Origin: Monoplex corrugatus
Taxonomy: Eukaryota > Mollusca > Gastropoda > Littorinimorpha > Ranellidae
Direction: 5' to 3'
Assembly: GCA_030674185.1 (NCBI GenBank)
Contig: CM060307.1
Location: 44,747,181-44,811,180, forward strand
DNA length: 64,000 nt
Positions 11,241 through 23,378 of the stretch are shown here, in pieces. Positions within the stretch are counted from its first letter, which is position 1; each line of letters begins with the position of its first letter. Made by a program: the position numbers and the translations under genes. Below the pieces are notes generated by a model. That model made no database searches. It had not been told where the DNA came from and saw only the letters and a list, made by a program, of their open reading frames with translations.

Positions 11241-12413
11241 TCAGTTTCAAAATGATGGTTCCAAGATTTGTACCGTCAAAAACTTTTTATTGGAAATTAG
11301 TAGAGAATTATAGGGGATTTTATTAGAAATGTGAATAAAGGATCATTAGCGGATTTAAATTGTTAAGGATGCCTGCAGAAAAATATGAGTATGCTTTGTT
11401 CATTTTGAAATGTTGTTAAAGATTTAACATCAATATTTTGCAGATGGAAGGGAAGTCTGTATATGATTTTCACATTGCAAGGTAGACTGTTTTGTTTTGT
11501 TTCCAAATGCACTAATCAGATAAGCATGTGAGCAAAACTTTGTTGAAGTGGAATTGTTCAGATTTTTGCTCATACACATCTTTCAAGTTCATTTGTTCCC
11601 CGTTTCTGTTGCGTTTCAGTAATTCAGATTTTTTTCTTTTGATTTTAAAAAAAAACTTTTTTTTAAAACTTTCATTTAACCCTGTGTTGTAAAATGTTTG
11701 CTATCCTGTGAAGCACTGAACCTCCACCTATGTTCAGAATTTTTGTTTACACCTTCGCTGATCATACAAGAAAAATGTATGTTCGTTTATCATCAGTTTT
11801 TTTACTTTAAACTGAAGTACATATTCCTTTTCTGAAAATACAGTAATGAGACTACATTAGCATAATTGTGTTTCTGTGTGTGCTGCCCCCCCCCCCCCCC
11901 CCTCGTTTTTGGTTGTGGTTTTAAGTGTGTGCATTTATACTTCCCTACATACGTTAACCCCCCAGTGAATTTTGAAATGCACCAGTGTGAAAGTAACTGT
12001 ATCAAGAAATATAGTCCATTGATTTCATTGAGCAGTTGTAGCTGCTCATTTATGTATTGTTGCATGCATCATTAAAAAGATGACATACAATAGTTCGAAC
12101 CCTGTTTGTAGAAAACCAGTCAAGTGATTACCAGAGAGCAGATTTAATATGTGTCACCATTCTAACTGTTTAATAAATAGGAATGGGACAAAGTTGTTTA
12201 TTATTGAGCTTCAAAGGATAATCAGACTAAATGGAAAATAAGAGGATGTATTGTAAACGAGTGGTTCTCCAGTATCTTTTCCTGACTGGACAATAAACGT
12301 TACAGAAGCAATTTAAAATACTGTTGAATTCTGTGAAGAAAAAAATGCCCGAGATGTCAAGGTGAAATAACGCTTTGAAATCGTGGTATGCTTTAGTTTT
12401 TAATTGTGTCCTA
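11241..12413. other. Unassigned DNA with a 17-nt C tract
   Basis: No gene recognised. A C17 tract lies at 11886-11902. Confidence 0.45.
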
Positions 12414-12474
12414 AGATAGTGTTTCATTAGGACACTATTGAACCGATAGTGTTTCGTTAGGACACTATTGAACC
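12414..12474. repeat. Two 31-bp tandem units, each with an internal hairpin
   Basis: GATAGTGTTTC(A/G)TTAGGACACTATTGAACC is repeated twice head to tail. Within each unit ATAGTGT and ACACTAT are inverted and can pair around a 9-nt loop. Confidence 0.8.
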
Positions 12475-13777
12475 GTTAGTCTGTAACTATTTTCTGTTTG
12501 CTGCATTTGGTGTTTGTACATGTTCGGAGGAAGTATTAAAAAGTTTGATACAATGTTTACTACTAATTGTAATCTGGGACTCTTGGAGCATACAAACCAT
12601 CGTCATTAAAATATTTTAGACTGGAACAAAGACATGTAGATAAGTGTTCTGCCACTAGTTCTGCCATTTAGTCATGTTGGTGCAATTACTTTAGCAGTGA
12701 ATCTTTTTGGATTCTTAGATGGACATTTGGTCATGTGGGATGCCAAACATGAAAAATAAACATAGGCTGTTATTGAATATATTAACTTCATCATGCTAAA
12801 CTAAGTGCTATATAAATAGTTAAGAGAAAACATAAGACTAACGGCACATAAAATTTAGAAACGGGGTACATAGATATGGGGTACACAGGTACACACACAA
12901 CTAGAAAAAAGAAATGCACAGAAGAGGTACTGTGAAATCCACTGATAACAAACCTGCCTACAACAGGTTTCTAGAAGTAATGTACTTCACATTTTCCCTG
13001 CCCATTTCCTTCTGTTTCCCTCTTGTGAAATACCATATCTACTATTGTGCGTAACAGACTCTTCTTGTACAAACAAGATAGTATTTCCAAAAGCCAGTAT
13101 GCTGTGCATGATCTTGGCCAGCAACGCAAAAGCACCGAGGTCTGACACGGCTGTTCAGCATCATACACTGCGTATATGGTGCAATAAGCTGCAAATGTGT
13201 ATGCGTGCATGCACTTCTTTCAATATACTTTAGTGACTGAACTGATAAACATGATGATGAATGGTACCACCACCATGTTGTGCACTGAAACAATTCTTGC
13301 TCTCTTTCCCCAAACCTGTGAAATAATTTCTTCTTGAGAAACGAAACATTTTTTAAATACAAAATAAAGCTGAATCTCTGTTGAAAACATGAACGAAAAC
13401 CATGAAAGCATGGTGGTTTCGGTGCATGCCGAGGCCCATCGTGTCTACACACAGGCACGATAGCCAGTTTTTACTGCACTCGTTCTGCTTGGCCTGTCTA
13501 CGTTAAAGCTTTTTTTTTTTTTTATTTTATTTTATTATTTATTATCATATACATAACCCAACTGTGTGTGTGTGTCTTGGCCTTTCTGCTGGTATTGCAA
13601 AAGTACTGTTAAAAATACTAGGTTACTATGGATTCAAATTGTTCAGAATTGGTCGAAAATAAAGGTAGTCATTCTAAGTTCCAAAAAGTCCATTGAATTA
13701 AACTTTATTTTGTAAAGTTTAGATATTCAAGCGAGTTAATCCATTTCGCTGATAACAAATATACAAGATCAGATGTT
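12475..13777. other. Unassigned DNA
   Basis: A 138-codon minus-strand open frame (13042-13458) shows no recognisable domain or codon pattern and overlaps another long frame, so I do not call it. A poly-T and (ATTTT)n stretch lies at 13510-13545. Confidence 0.45.
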
Positions 13778-13958
13778 CAGGGCTCCGAATTTCCCGATTT
13801 TTCTCGGAAATCCGAGAAAATCCACACACTGCTTCCAAGGGAAAAAAAGCTTTGTGAGAAAATGAACAACAAATTTTGACTGATAATTTCTTCTTCTTCT
13901 GTAAAATAGTCGGCCGTTTCTCGGTCATTTGATATCTTGTAGCAGAAGACGAAATTTC

Positions 13959-13985
13959 GGGGGGGGGGGGGGGGGGGGGGGGGGG
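13959..13985. repeat. 27-nt G homopolymer
   Basis: Twenty-seven consecutive G residues inside the hAT-like element, the longest of several such tracts in the window. Confidence 0.9.
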
Positions 13986-14429
13986 TTGTAAATCTGGTAT
14001 CATTTTCTGCTTAACCCATATACCTACAGGCTGCCCAGCACTGATCTACATTATGAAATCCCATGTGAAGGGAAGTAACTTGCAATTTCGGACAGTGTCT
14101 AATTTAAAAAAATGATTAAAAATATAAATACTACCTTTTGGTACAATACATTTGTCCTGTATTTTGCATACAATGAAGCACTTAATGAAAGGAAAAAAAC
14201 CCAGATTCATATGACTGTACTCGCACAAAAAATTAAAATGTCAACTTTGATGATGAACATGACTAAAAAATTTACAGGCCCGGTATTTTAAAGTCAAAGA
14301 AGCAGTTCTGAAATGTTTCTAAACACTATGCATTTATCCAGAAGACCCACAAGACAGTCTACTGCAGAAGCTCTGCATGAAACTGTGCAAAACAATGTCC
14401 TTTGCACAGATGTCTTTGTCCTTTGCACA

Positions 14430-14494
14430 GCGCTTAGATTTGATTTTTATCAAGATTTTGCGCTATATAAATATTGTAATTATTATTATTATAG
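14430..14494 (+). mobile_element. L2-type LINE 3-prime tail
   Basis: Reads AGCGCTTAGATTTGAT..., then AAGATTTTGCGCTATATAAA and an ATT repeat. This is the terminal sequence of the L2 copies at 26.1, 34.8 and 50.0 kb, here on the plus strand. Only the tail is present, so it is either an extremely 5-prime-truncated LINE or an L2-mobilised SINE. A TGTCCTTTGCACAG word is duplicated just upstream. Confidence 0.75.
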
Positions 14495-14499
14495 ATGGG

Positions 14500-16776
14500 C
14501 CTTGCAAACTGAGCACCCCATAAGTTTCTTTGCTCTGACCGCTTGGCTGACGACGTCCCATTTTCAAACACTGAACACAGCTCTTCTTGCGACCTGGCAG
14601 GCGAATCGATGGGTACTCAGTTGGGTCAGTGACAGCACGCCCCATTAAACTTGGCTGCTTGGTCACTTGCCGCTTGGTGATGACACTGCTGTGCACCAAC
14701 TCCTCGAAGATGGAGAGCCTGAATTACAGTGGATCCTGGAGCCGCTTGGACCTGGGTCTGGGGGAGTTGGTCTTGCAGAAAATGATGGGAGTTGATCAGG
14801 CTGCTCCACCACTTCCTGCAGGATTGACCCACACGGTAGTAGGCCCGATGCTGGTCATGAAGATCCACCCCGCCCATGTATCTGTTGTAGGTGATGACGG
14901 GCTGTGGGACAGGCACTTCTTCACGTTTGCCTGCAATCAAAGCAGACTAATTTTGAGTCTTTTGTTTGGGATTAAAAAGAACATTTAAATAAATGTTTTT
15001 TATATTAAATTTGGAAAGTAAATAAAAAGAAATGCACTACAAAGAAAAAAGGAATACACTATAAAAAACAACAACATCTACATACCTACTTTATAGGGCG
15101 GAGGTGCTCATGTCTGAAGATAAGTTTTCTATCCAGATGGAAACTAGTGATAATAGAAGACTGAATTGTTCACTCACCTTTACCAGTCTGATGAGGTGCT
15201 TTTCCCATCACTGGATTGACATTGGTGGAGAGGCCAGCAATGGTGCGCTTCTTTCCAGAGTGTAGCCGCCATCGACCCCTGCTGCCGGAACTTGACCTCC
15301 CCTTTCTGCATCTTCTGGCCTTTTTCCCCTTTCCTGACCTTCAGGTCATCTGGCCAGCCTTTGCGATTCATGTGGATGGTGCCACATGAACGCGTCTTGT
15401 GGGCCAGAAGCTCATCAGCCAGGGTGACGGATGTGAAGTTGTCATGGTAGAAGTGGTGCCCCTTCTCCAGGTAATTCTTCCCCAGTCATCACCACAAGAC
15501 CACCTGCAATAAAATATATACTAAGTCAAACTATTTATGTCAGTGTGTTGCTGTTTTTTATTGGTGTGTTTTCTTTTTATAGAAAGAAAGGGAGACAAGA
15601 GAATCTGGCAGTGTGTACGTACATGGAATAATAATACCGGTTTTGTTGGATAATACTTGGTCAGCAATAATAATAAGTGATCAAGCAAAATGATTGTATA
15701 TTTACATGAAAAAAGAAATCTCCTGTCAGTCCTGTCTGATAAAAAAAAAAGTATTTCACGTTCTTCCATACTTCTACCCTTCACTCCACCCCTACTCACA
15801 CCCCATCTCATCCCACCCACCACTGTCCCCATTCACAAAAAAGTGAAACATAACGACGTTTTTTTTAGAAATAAAATATATAAATGAAACACTAACCTTT
15901 CAATGGTTGTTGCGCCTTGCCAGTGTACACATCAAATCCAGAAAGTAGCCAGACGTAGGATCTGCGCTGCACCAGATCTTGATCCCCCATGGTGTAGGCT
16001 TGGACTTCATATATTGCTTGAAGTGAAGTCGCCCGTTGAATTTCACCATGGCCTCATCAATGCTGATAGCCCACCCAGGCTTGTACAGCTCCCCACACTT
16101 TGCCTTGCAAGCATCAAGAACTGGGTGCACTTTGAAAAGAGGGTCATGTTTGGCATGTCCTCTTGGGCAGAATTTTGACCTATCATTCAGATGCAAATAT
16201 TGGCCAATTTTCTCAAACCTTGTTCTTGACATGGGACTTGAAATACAAGGCACATTCAGCTTGTCATCACTTGACCAGTAGTTTTCTTGTCGGGGCAGAA
16301 AACAAATACCCATCATGATGTTGATGGCAAGATATAAAGCTTGATGTCGCTCAATGACTGGCTGCCTTCTTTTCTTGCTGCACTTGAGTAGCATACAAAT
16401 TTGTTTGCTCGACGATCTTTTCCAGCATGGAATCTGGAGAAGAAAAAAAGAAAAGTACTCCAGGGGACTTGCACCAACAGCTAGATTGTGCACAACACCA
16501 TTTTCTTTGAAATCGTCGACTGAAACCTTGCTTAAAGAATCTTGCCAGTTCCGCTTTGGGAGGTCAGGCAGTCGATCTAACTTGACCCACTTTCACCATC
16601 GCTTTCTTCACTGTCACTTTCGAATTTGGCAGCGACTGCTTCAAAATCGATATCCAGGTATTTTCCACCTCATCTCGATCAACTTTCACGAGTTCTTTGC
16701 GTGAAAAACCCTCAAAAACTTCTCCGTCGTCGTCTGAATCGTAGTTCAGCGTGCGCCGTAACTCTTCATCAGACAT
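14500..16776 (-). pseudogene. piggyBac-type transposase gene, three exons, frameshifted
   Basis: Predicted cut-and-paste transposase acting at TTAA. Exon 1 (15898-16776) starts MSDEELRR with an acidic N-terminus, then SPLEYFSFFL, VEQTNLYATQ, MMGICFLPRQENYW, HLNDRSKF and SIDEAMVKFNGR, which holds the first catalytic Asp. Exon 2 (15178-15503) has GHHFYHDNFTS (second Asp) and GTIHMNRKGWP. Exon 3 (from 14930) has YNRYMGGVDLHDQ (third and fourth Asp) and a Cys-containing C-terminus. Introns have donors GTTAGT and GTGAGT and acceptors ending TTGCAG. At least three single-base frameshifts break the frame (near 16.6, 16.45 and 15.48 kb, and another at 15.92 kb). All catalytic Asp motifs survive, so it is either a young pseudogene or a sound gene hit by indel errors. 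Confidence 0.75.
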
Positions 16777-17179
16777 GAAACTTATTTCACAAACTTTGAA
16801 AATTCGTAGCTCAGGTAAAACGCAATCGATTTTGACCTAGTAAAATGCAAATGGCACGAAAGGAAGTGCTGCAATCAAAGCTCTCGCTCTTGCGTGAGTC
16901 GTTTATGTAAACAGCAATGGCTGCGCCCATAGTTACCATGTGTTTAGCGGGCACTGACAGGCGCTCTACGGTAACGCCATACGGATTTGTAACGGGCGAA
17001 AGTCGCGTCCAGTGTTTTTTGTCAGGCGAGGCCTGTGTTCAGAACTGATTGCAAAACTTTTTGAAGAGTGTAACCTTGTCTTGAACCGATAACCTGGAGA
17101 GAGGGTCTGCCGCAGCAAAAACTGCAAAAATAAGTGGCGTTTGGAGTGGATTTCACGAAAAATTGTCATGGAAATGAGC

Positions 17180-17756
17180 ACATCATCATCGTGTTCCCTG
17201 CTGCATGGCATTGGCGATTATGGCCTTCCATATGCATCTAGCCCTTGTTGCCACAAGCACATCTTCCATCCTGCCTTCAGCCACCCTGCAAGTGTCTCCA
17301 GTATTTTCTCCCCTTGTCTACCTGGTGTTCTCTTTCCTTCCAGCTTTCCTGTTGTGACCAGGTGCTTTAATTTCCCTTTCCTCATAAAATGTCCTATAAA
17401 TGTTGCTTGTCTTTAAATCTTCCTCATCAATGATCTTGTGTCTGCCTCCATCAAGACTGTCTCCTTTGTTTTCTTTGCTGTCCATGGAACGCTTAGCATT
17501 CTTTCTAGAAACATCTGGGCTGCCTCGGTCTTGTTTTGGCTTTGCTTGTTGACTATGCCTCACAACCGTATAACATATATTGGTTCTATAAAACCTTCAA
17601 GAACTCTTTTCCTGATGTTAAAGAATGCTTTTCATTTTCTTGAATGTTATGGCTTGGCCGATTCTGCTGGCCATTTCCGATGTGCATCTGCCATCTGGTG
17701 AGATGATCGCTCCTGGATATTTAAACTTGCCAACCTGTCTCAAGGTTGTGCTATCA
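17180..17756 (-). mobile_element. RTE-like LINE 3-prime fragment
   Basis: On the minus strand it is homologous to 28680-29280, covering the region after the RT domain. The 3-prime end is marked by a short (CAT/ATG)n run at 17180-17190, the usual RTE tail type. It interrupts the hAT-like element at a GAGCACAT site whose empty version is at 57985. Multiple stops. Confidence 0.75.
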
Positions 17757-18453
17757 TTAGTGCATGACATTCAAAAATAACAGGTTGGCATAGCCTACTG
17801 TAACTGTGTCTTGTGCGGCTGCGAATTCGGTCAAAATAAAGTAATTGAGCAGGCATCCACAAAGTTTCAGACCATTTCAAGTCAAAGAAGCACCAGATGA
17901 GGCAGAAAACTGCAAAGAATCTTGAAGCTATTTAGTCTTTGTTAACGTTTGTTGGAGCATACATTAGAAAAATAATGAATTGTTTTTCTTGAAACCTGAC
18001 ACAAGTATGTATGCCTTTAAATTATTTGATTCAGTGCAAAGGATCATAAAAAAAAAACTATTCAGTCGTTAATTTTTGTTGGAGTATACTTTTTTTTTTT
18101 ATAATTTTGCAGGGGAGTATGCCCCGGGACACCCCCCATCTCCCCCGATGTTCAGATTATTTTCATTTGGCACTGGGACCCCTGAATGTGCAATCGACTT
18201 TTTAAAAAAGTGTTTTGTGGCTATTTATATAGCTATATTTTATTTATTATTGTCTAGTCTGTTATTGGTTGTGCTGATTTGTGCTTGATAAAGTAATTTT
18301 TGTTTTAAAAAGGTGCTTGTGTGTCACTTTCATAATGAGGCTGTGTTATGTTGCATTAACTTAACGGTTGATATGCTCATGGTGTGTATGTGTGCATGCA
18401 TGCATGTGCAAGTTCTACTTTGCAAGCTTGCTTGCACATGTGTGTGATAAGTA

Positions 18454-19167
18454 CAGGCAATCCAAATGTCGTGAATTCGTGGATATCCGCGAAGGGGGGG
18501 GGGGTCCTTAAAGTGTGGAGAACCGCGACTGGGATCACCAAAACTATTCAAAACAAGCTGTAAGCACATGCGTGGTTTTACTTTTGCAACTGTCTGCGAG
18601 ATTTGCGCATCCTCTTTTACAAGTGTCAATCTCTGTGTTCCATCGGCGCATTGAAATATGTGTATACGTAGGGACTTTGTTCCACTAAATGCTGACATCG
18701 ATGAAGGCCTTAAAAATCGCTGGAAATGGGACTGGCTGCAGGAAGTATACGATGGCAATAAGTTCGCTCGTTTCTTCGAGAAACTGAAGATCGCCAGTGA
18801 AGCATACTGCAAACTTTGCCGTTCGGAAATCAGTTACAAGTCCGGCGGTATGTAAACGAGCACTGGTTGATCACCTGAAAGGAAAGCAGCACAACAGCAG
18901 GCTCAGGACATTTAACGAAAATTTTCATTTGTCAGGTGAGGCGAAAGAGAGTGAGGAAAAGTTGCATGTTTTGTTCATTGTTAATGCTTGCGCCCTTTTT
19001 TTCTTTTATTAAAGTACTTGATTTATCTTTCACCAGACGGGGTTAAATTTCCATTTACTGCTTCAGCTTCAGGGGCCATTGCCCCCACACCCCTACCAGG
19101 GACTCTGCCCCTGGATCCCCGGAATTTTTTTTCTTTCAAACAAATTGTTGCTTGAATGGATTGCCTG
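18454..19167 (+). mobile_element. hAT-like element with remnant of a coding exon
   Basis: 714 bp with ends CAGGCAATCCA and TGGATTGCCTG and an exact TAAGTA duplication (18448-18453 and 19168-19173). Near the right end a GGGGCCATTGCCCCC palindrome-like motif is followed by a CCCC-rich stretch, as in sister elements. It carries the BED-finger-like exon at 18658-18938, so it is probably an internally deleted derivative of an autonomous element that kept its first exon. Confidence 0.85.
18658..18938 (+). pseudogene. BED-type zinc-finger-like exon of a hAT-like transposase
   Basis: The frame reads VPLNADIDEGLKNRWKWDWL, then a CKLCRSEISYKSGG segment. After a single-base shift it continues KRALVDHLKGKQHNSR. 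Together these give C-x2-C ... H-x4-5-H spacing like the BED finger at the N-terminus of hAT transposases, which binds element ends. It runs into TCAG-GTGAGG, a plausible splice donor at about 18939. No DDE domain follows. A shorter relative is at 49498-49656. Confidence 0.6.
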
Positions 19168-19173
19168 TAAGTA

Positions 19174-20187
19174 ACAAGTACAGTCTTTTAAACAGAAAAA
19201 CAACAAAATGTGCCAAAGAATAAATTAAGATTTTTTTTTTAAACAATGATCAAGCCACTCAAATTGTGATAAAAGCACTTTAAACATTTTCAAGTGTATT
19301 TATCCTGAAAAATCATATTGAATGTCATCTTTCTCCAATCTGAGTTTATTGGAGAAGATGACCAAAAAAAGAAAAAGAAAATGAACATCAGCACACACAA
19401 AACGTCAGAAGGGTCCTACCATCCAGGATCAGACCCACCTGATGATCTTGAATTTGTTTCATTGATCAGAGGCAGAACATGAAGAATAATTTCCTTTTTC
19501 CTTCAATGGTTCAAAGATGTCTCCCTCAAAATACTGCAGCACAGCATGACCACAAGTCCTCCTCATGGTTTGGCATGGAAGCCATCAGTTGCATTGAATT
19601 CTTGATCTAGCCTGCCAAGAGCAGATTCAAATCATAGTTATCCTTCCTCACTCTGGTTTTCAGGCTGTTCAAGGTGGTCTAGAAGTGATTCTGCACAAAG
19701 TTTACGCCCATCCACACAACAGAAAATGTTGGACGTACTTGACTGTTCCGGAAAGGCTTCCAGGTGACAGGGATCCTACCTGAAGCATATGCTCCATCTG
19801 TTGCCCTGGATAGAGTCGAGTCATTGATAAACTACTCCACACCTGCCTGGAAACAACCTCAGAGCTGCATGGCAAACCCGACACTGAAGTAGCCACTACA
19901 GAGCAGCAGTCGGTCCCCCAGCCATTGGCAGAGGATCAGAAAATGGAACAAGACATTAGGCAGAATGAAGTCCAGTGGCATTACTCGGTCATGGATGTTG
20001 CTTCCCATCAGAGCAGAGGATGTGGCGAGGCTACAGGGACCTGTAATTGAAGTACAATGTGGCAACCACATTTGCCTTTACCTGAATGGCATCTGCAAAC
20101 TACTATTGCCAGGTGTGGTCGAGATTCTTGGCATCAGATGGAAGAGGTGTTTGGTATAAAAGCAGCAACCAAAACCCGAAGGTAGCA
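19174..20187. other. Unassigned DNA with weak coding-like stretch
   Basis: Open frames on both strands at 19.7-20.2 kb lack recognisable domains. I cannot assign a product or choose a strand. Confidence 0.4.
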
Positions 20188-20281
20188 ACAGAAGCCACTG
20201 CACAGTCATCTGCTGCTGCCGCCAGGTGGGTAGCAACAGAAGCCACTGCACAGTCATTATCTGCTGCTGCTGCTGCCAGGT
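20188..20281. repeat. Two tandem units of 46-49 bp
   Basis: GGTAGCAACAGAAGCCACTG followed by CACAGTCAT and a CTGCTG-repeat occurs twice in a row, differing by a TAT insertion and by CTG number. Confidence 0.85.
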
Positions 20282-21534
20282 GACGAGGTCTACCAAGCCA
20301 AACTTGCAGACCTAAAGGCGTTTCTACATCATCATCATGGGTGCAACTCTTCTAGCTATGTGCCGGAAACTGGTATCTAAAAACATTGTCCAGAACGTGA
20401 AATCCCAGTTTTTTAAAAAATTTTGGGCAACGAACAAAACAAAAGCAAATGAACAAAACAACAACAACAAAGAACCAATTAACCAAACAGCAATACAAAC
20501 CCATTGTATTTAGCAAAACTGTATCGGTGTATGCCGATCCATGTTTTGACCATCTGAAATCAAGCTTCTGCGTGGAAGGCGCACAAGTTGCAGGTATTTC
20601 TAAATGCCGTTTCTTATGGATGGAAAAGACGTTTGGTGGCTCGTGGAGATGTAGGAAGGAGTCAAAAACAAATGACTGTGGGAATGCCTCCATGAGAAAG
20701 ATGATGACAATAAAGAGTATGGGCTGTGGTGTCGAAAAATGTGTGTGTTGGGCATTTGATTCTAATGAAGTGTTGGAATCTTTCTCTTCCAACGCCAGTA
20801 TCACTATTTATACAAAAGCAAAAGCAAACCTTGCTTAAGGGTCACAAAAAAGATGCTGTCAGATCAACCTGTGAGATCAGGCAGTTTCTGAAAAAAGCTT
20901 GTACAGACCAGGAAATCATTTTAGTCTTAATATGTATACACATCGTTTTGAGGATGTGTCAGTTTCGACTAGTAGCATTTTGTGAACAAGGATGCATTTG
21001 AGGGTTTTTGTTTGTTTTACATTTAGTACTACAGTCAGATCTGTAGGCAGAGTCACTGTCCAGTCAGACTAGAAGCAATCTCGGTCTTCAAGCTTTTCAA
21101 TTCATGTTCATCAGGATTTCTATTCTTTCACTTAATGGACTTTGGTTGTGCTACTGTTATTGATAATCGAGATTTCCTTGTTGAGGCAATGTCACAGATA
21201 GTTGGACTAGAATAGCCCTTAGACATTCCCTTTATTTCATATGACTTGATTCCAGAAGATTTTCTTTTTGATATACTGGATTCCTGAATTGTGGCAACGT
21301 TCTGCAGCTCCTCCTCCTGTCTGGTTACAGAGGTTTATGTTCTTTCCTTCTTTTTTGTGTTAATTATTGCTGTTGGTAATGATCATGCTACTTTTATTTA
21401 CACAACAATTTAGATATGGTTTACGTTATGAAAGATGCTTCTTAATCGTGAACATTGCATTTCAGAATTCTTTCTGTGTTTGAAGGAGAGAGCAGCAATT
21501 TATCATTAAAATGATAGTTTTCTTCCTTCTTCCA
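20282..21534. other. Unassigned DNA
   Basis: A 129-codon plus-strand frame at 20449-20838 has no recognisable domain and overlaps a 150-codon minus frame; neither is called. Confidence 0.4.
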
Positions 21535-21552
21535 GGGGGGGGGGGGGGGGGG
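21535..21552. repeat. 18-nt G homopolymer
   Basis: Eighteen consecutive G residues in otherwise unassigned sequence. Confidence 0.9.
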
Positions 21553-23378
21553 TCTGAACCCCCAAAAGGGACCGTACCCATGTAGCCCGCCAGGTCCTGG
21601 GCAGACCCAAGACCCAGTCTTTGAGGTTTTTTCAGTTTGACAAGTTGCACCCATGCATCATTAGTATATGAACCCTGAGGGCAGACCAATTTCAGCTGTT
21701 GTGTTCATTCCAGTTGAACATGTTTTGTTTATTGCTATTTAATTTTCAGCTATCCATCACCTTGCATTTTCAAGATAACAGTATGATGCATCCTTATCTG
21801 AAAATCCTTTTGACCAGATTCTCTCTCGAGTGTATATGTGTGTGCATACATGTGTGCATAAATCCCCCCCCTCCCCCCAAGTCTCAAAACTATTATCTCG
21901 TTTTGTTATAATCTCAATATTGGAAATATATCAAAAGCAGCAGCAATAAACAAATATATAAAAAGTGGAAATGATTAACATTAAATTCAAAGTCTTATGT
22001 TGTCCCACGCTTAATGCAGTCAACACTCTTCTTGGATCAGTCTGCAAGAAAAAGGTCAGAATTTATAAGAAAAAGGTTAGAATTTATAACGTCATTGATT
22101 GCAGTAGGGCATGCATCCTGACTTGAACTCGCATGGTACTGACAGTTCTCTCCCCTACTTTTCCCCACATCCGAGCATTTGTATGGGTTAATAATAAAGT
22201 CACAAATGGTCATTCAAAGTTAGGTGAAGGAATTTTTGGAACTGATCAATTACACTGTGGACTAATTTGTGACAATGTATGAAACTTTAGTAATGAAAAC
22301 TGGATGTTCCTTGCTTGTGTGAAAAAATCCATTTTCAGTTCCGAAATAAAACACACTTGGTTTTTCTTACTGAAGCCAAAAACCCACATTAAGCTGGGAA
22401 AATCTGTGCGTACACAAAATAACAAAGAAATGTCAACCTTAATTTGGGTATTATACACGTGTGTGTGTGTGTGTGCACACGCGCGCACACACACAACACA
22501 CACACACAAAGTGTGCATATGTTCATAACAATTCAAGGTAGTCAAACACATTAAAAGAAGTCACAATCAATGTGTTTGCCAGAAAATTACACTAAATAAT
22601 TGTTACAATGTACAAATTTGTCTGTCACCGTCTTTAGTAGGCCTATCATAGTTTGACTATCATTATTGCCGCTATTGTTACCATTATTAGGCCTAGGCTT
22701 GTAGGGTTTTTATATTGCAGGGTTGTTGGTCAGTAATGATAACATGTACCTTGTTTTTAATTTTATTTCATTCAGTTATCATTTTTCCAGCACAAACAAT
22801 AATGAATAATTCAGGAATCATGGGGATGTGGCTTTTTGGGGCATGTGTAAACCTGGTGCTCCAGCAAAAGGCAGCACAGCTGGAAAAAGGAAGTCTTGAT
22901 GCTAGCCATGGAGCATAACATTGATAAAAACTTCTGTCATGTGCATGGTACTTTTCGATTTGTTTTAATCTGAACTGCGTCAGGACCATGAACTTTATGT
23001 TCATCATACTCCCAGTTGCTTGAAACAACGATGACAATTGGTGGAGTTTAAAATCAACTGCTTGACCACTCCCCTCACTAGAAAAATAATCACTGTTGAC
23101 TTCAGCTGTCTCTTAAATGTCTAAATCTGCAGTCTGTAGCATTTTCACTCCTTGTCCTGTGCTAAAAACCTGTTGTTGGCTTCTTTTTGAGTGTCGGGGA
23201 CTGAAGTACTAGCGAGAGATGCCATCTTTGTCGAAGTGAGGTCATTGGGTGGGGTCAAACAAAACTAGGTCGCACACGCATGGTCAAATAAAATGTGTTG
23301 CTTGGCTGCTTGGCTAGTGAAAAGGATAGTGAAGTTAATTGTACCTAATAAAACCTTGTAAACATGGTGGTGGGCCAA
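21553..23378. other. Unassigned DNA with a (GT)n(CA)n inverted microsatellite
   Basis: At 22458-22510 a GTGTGT run is directly followed by CACACG/CACACA, so the two halves can pair. At 22050-22090 an AGAATTTATAAGAAAAAGGT segment is partly duplicated. No gene recognised. Confidence 0.5.

Larger units (their letters stand above)
14011..17005 (-). mobile_element. piggyBac element nested in the hAT-like element
   Basis: The left junction is TTAA (14011-14014) followed by CCCATATACC, with the interrupted host sequence ending TTTCTGC just before it. The right end is not clear: a matching GGG-TTAA was not found, and the border is inferred near 17.0 kb from where homology to the uninterrupted copy at 57.78 kb resumes. 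It carries the spliced transposase gene at 14500-16776 and an L2-type tail insertion. Confidence 0.6.
13778..18184. mobile_element. hAT-like element split by nested piggyBac and RTE insertions
   Basis: The left end CAGGGCTCCGAATTTCCC and right end GGGACCCCTG match the CAGGG(C/G)TCC end type. The flanks GATGTT and AATGTG agree at 4 of 6 positions. A paralogue at 57646-58397 is continuous across both insertion points: its TCTGGTATCAATTTCTGCTT runs directly into sequence homologous to 17010 onward, and its GAGCACATGGC runs across the site where the RTE copy sits. An AGTATGCCCC motif at about 18115 corresponds to the subterminal motif of sister elements. Confidence 0.65.

Noticed and set aside
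13042..13458. 138-codon minus-strand open frame
   Set aside because: No domain, overlaps other long frames, and composition looks random; chance frames of this length are expected in 64 kb.
16930..17005. Right TIR of the nested piggyBac element
   Set aside because: GGGCACTGACAGGCGC is loosely similar to the inverse of the left end, but there is no TTAA and the alignment needs several gaps.
20352..20838. Overlapping 129- and 150-codon frames on opposite strands
   Set aside because: No recognisable motif on either strand and no splice context that favours one.
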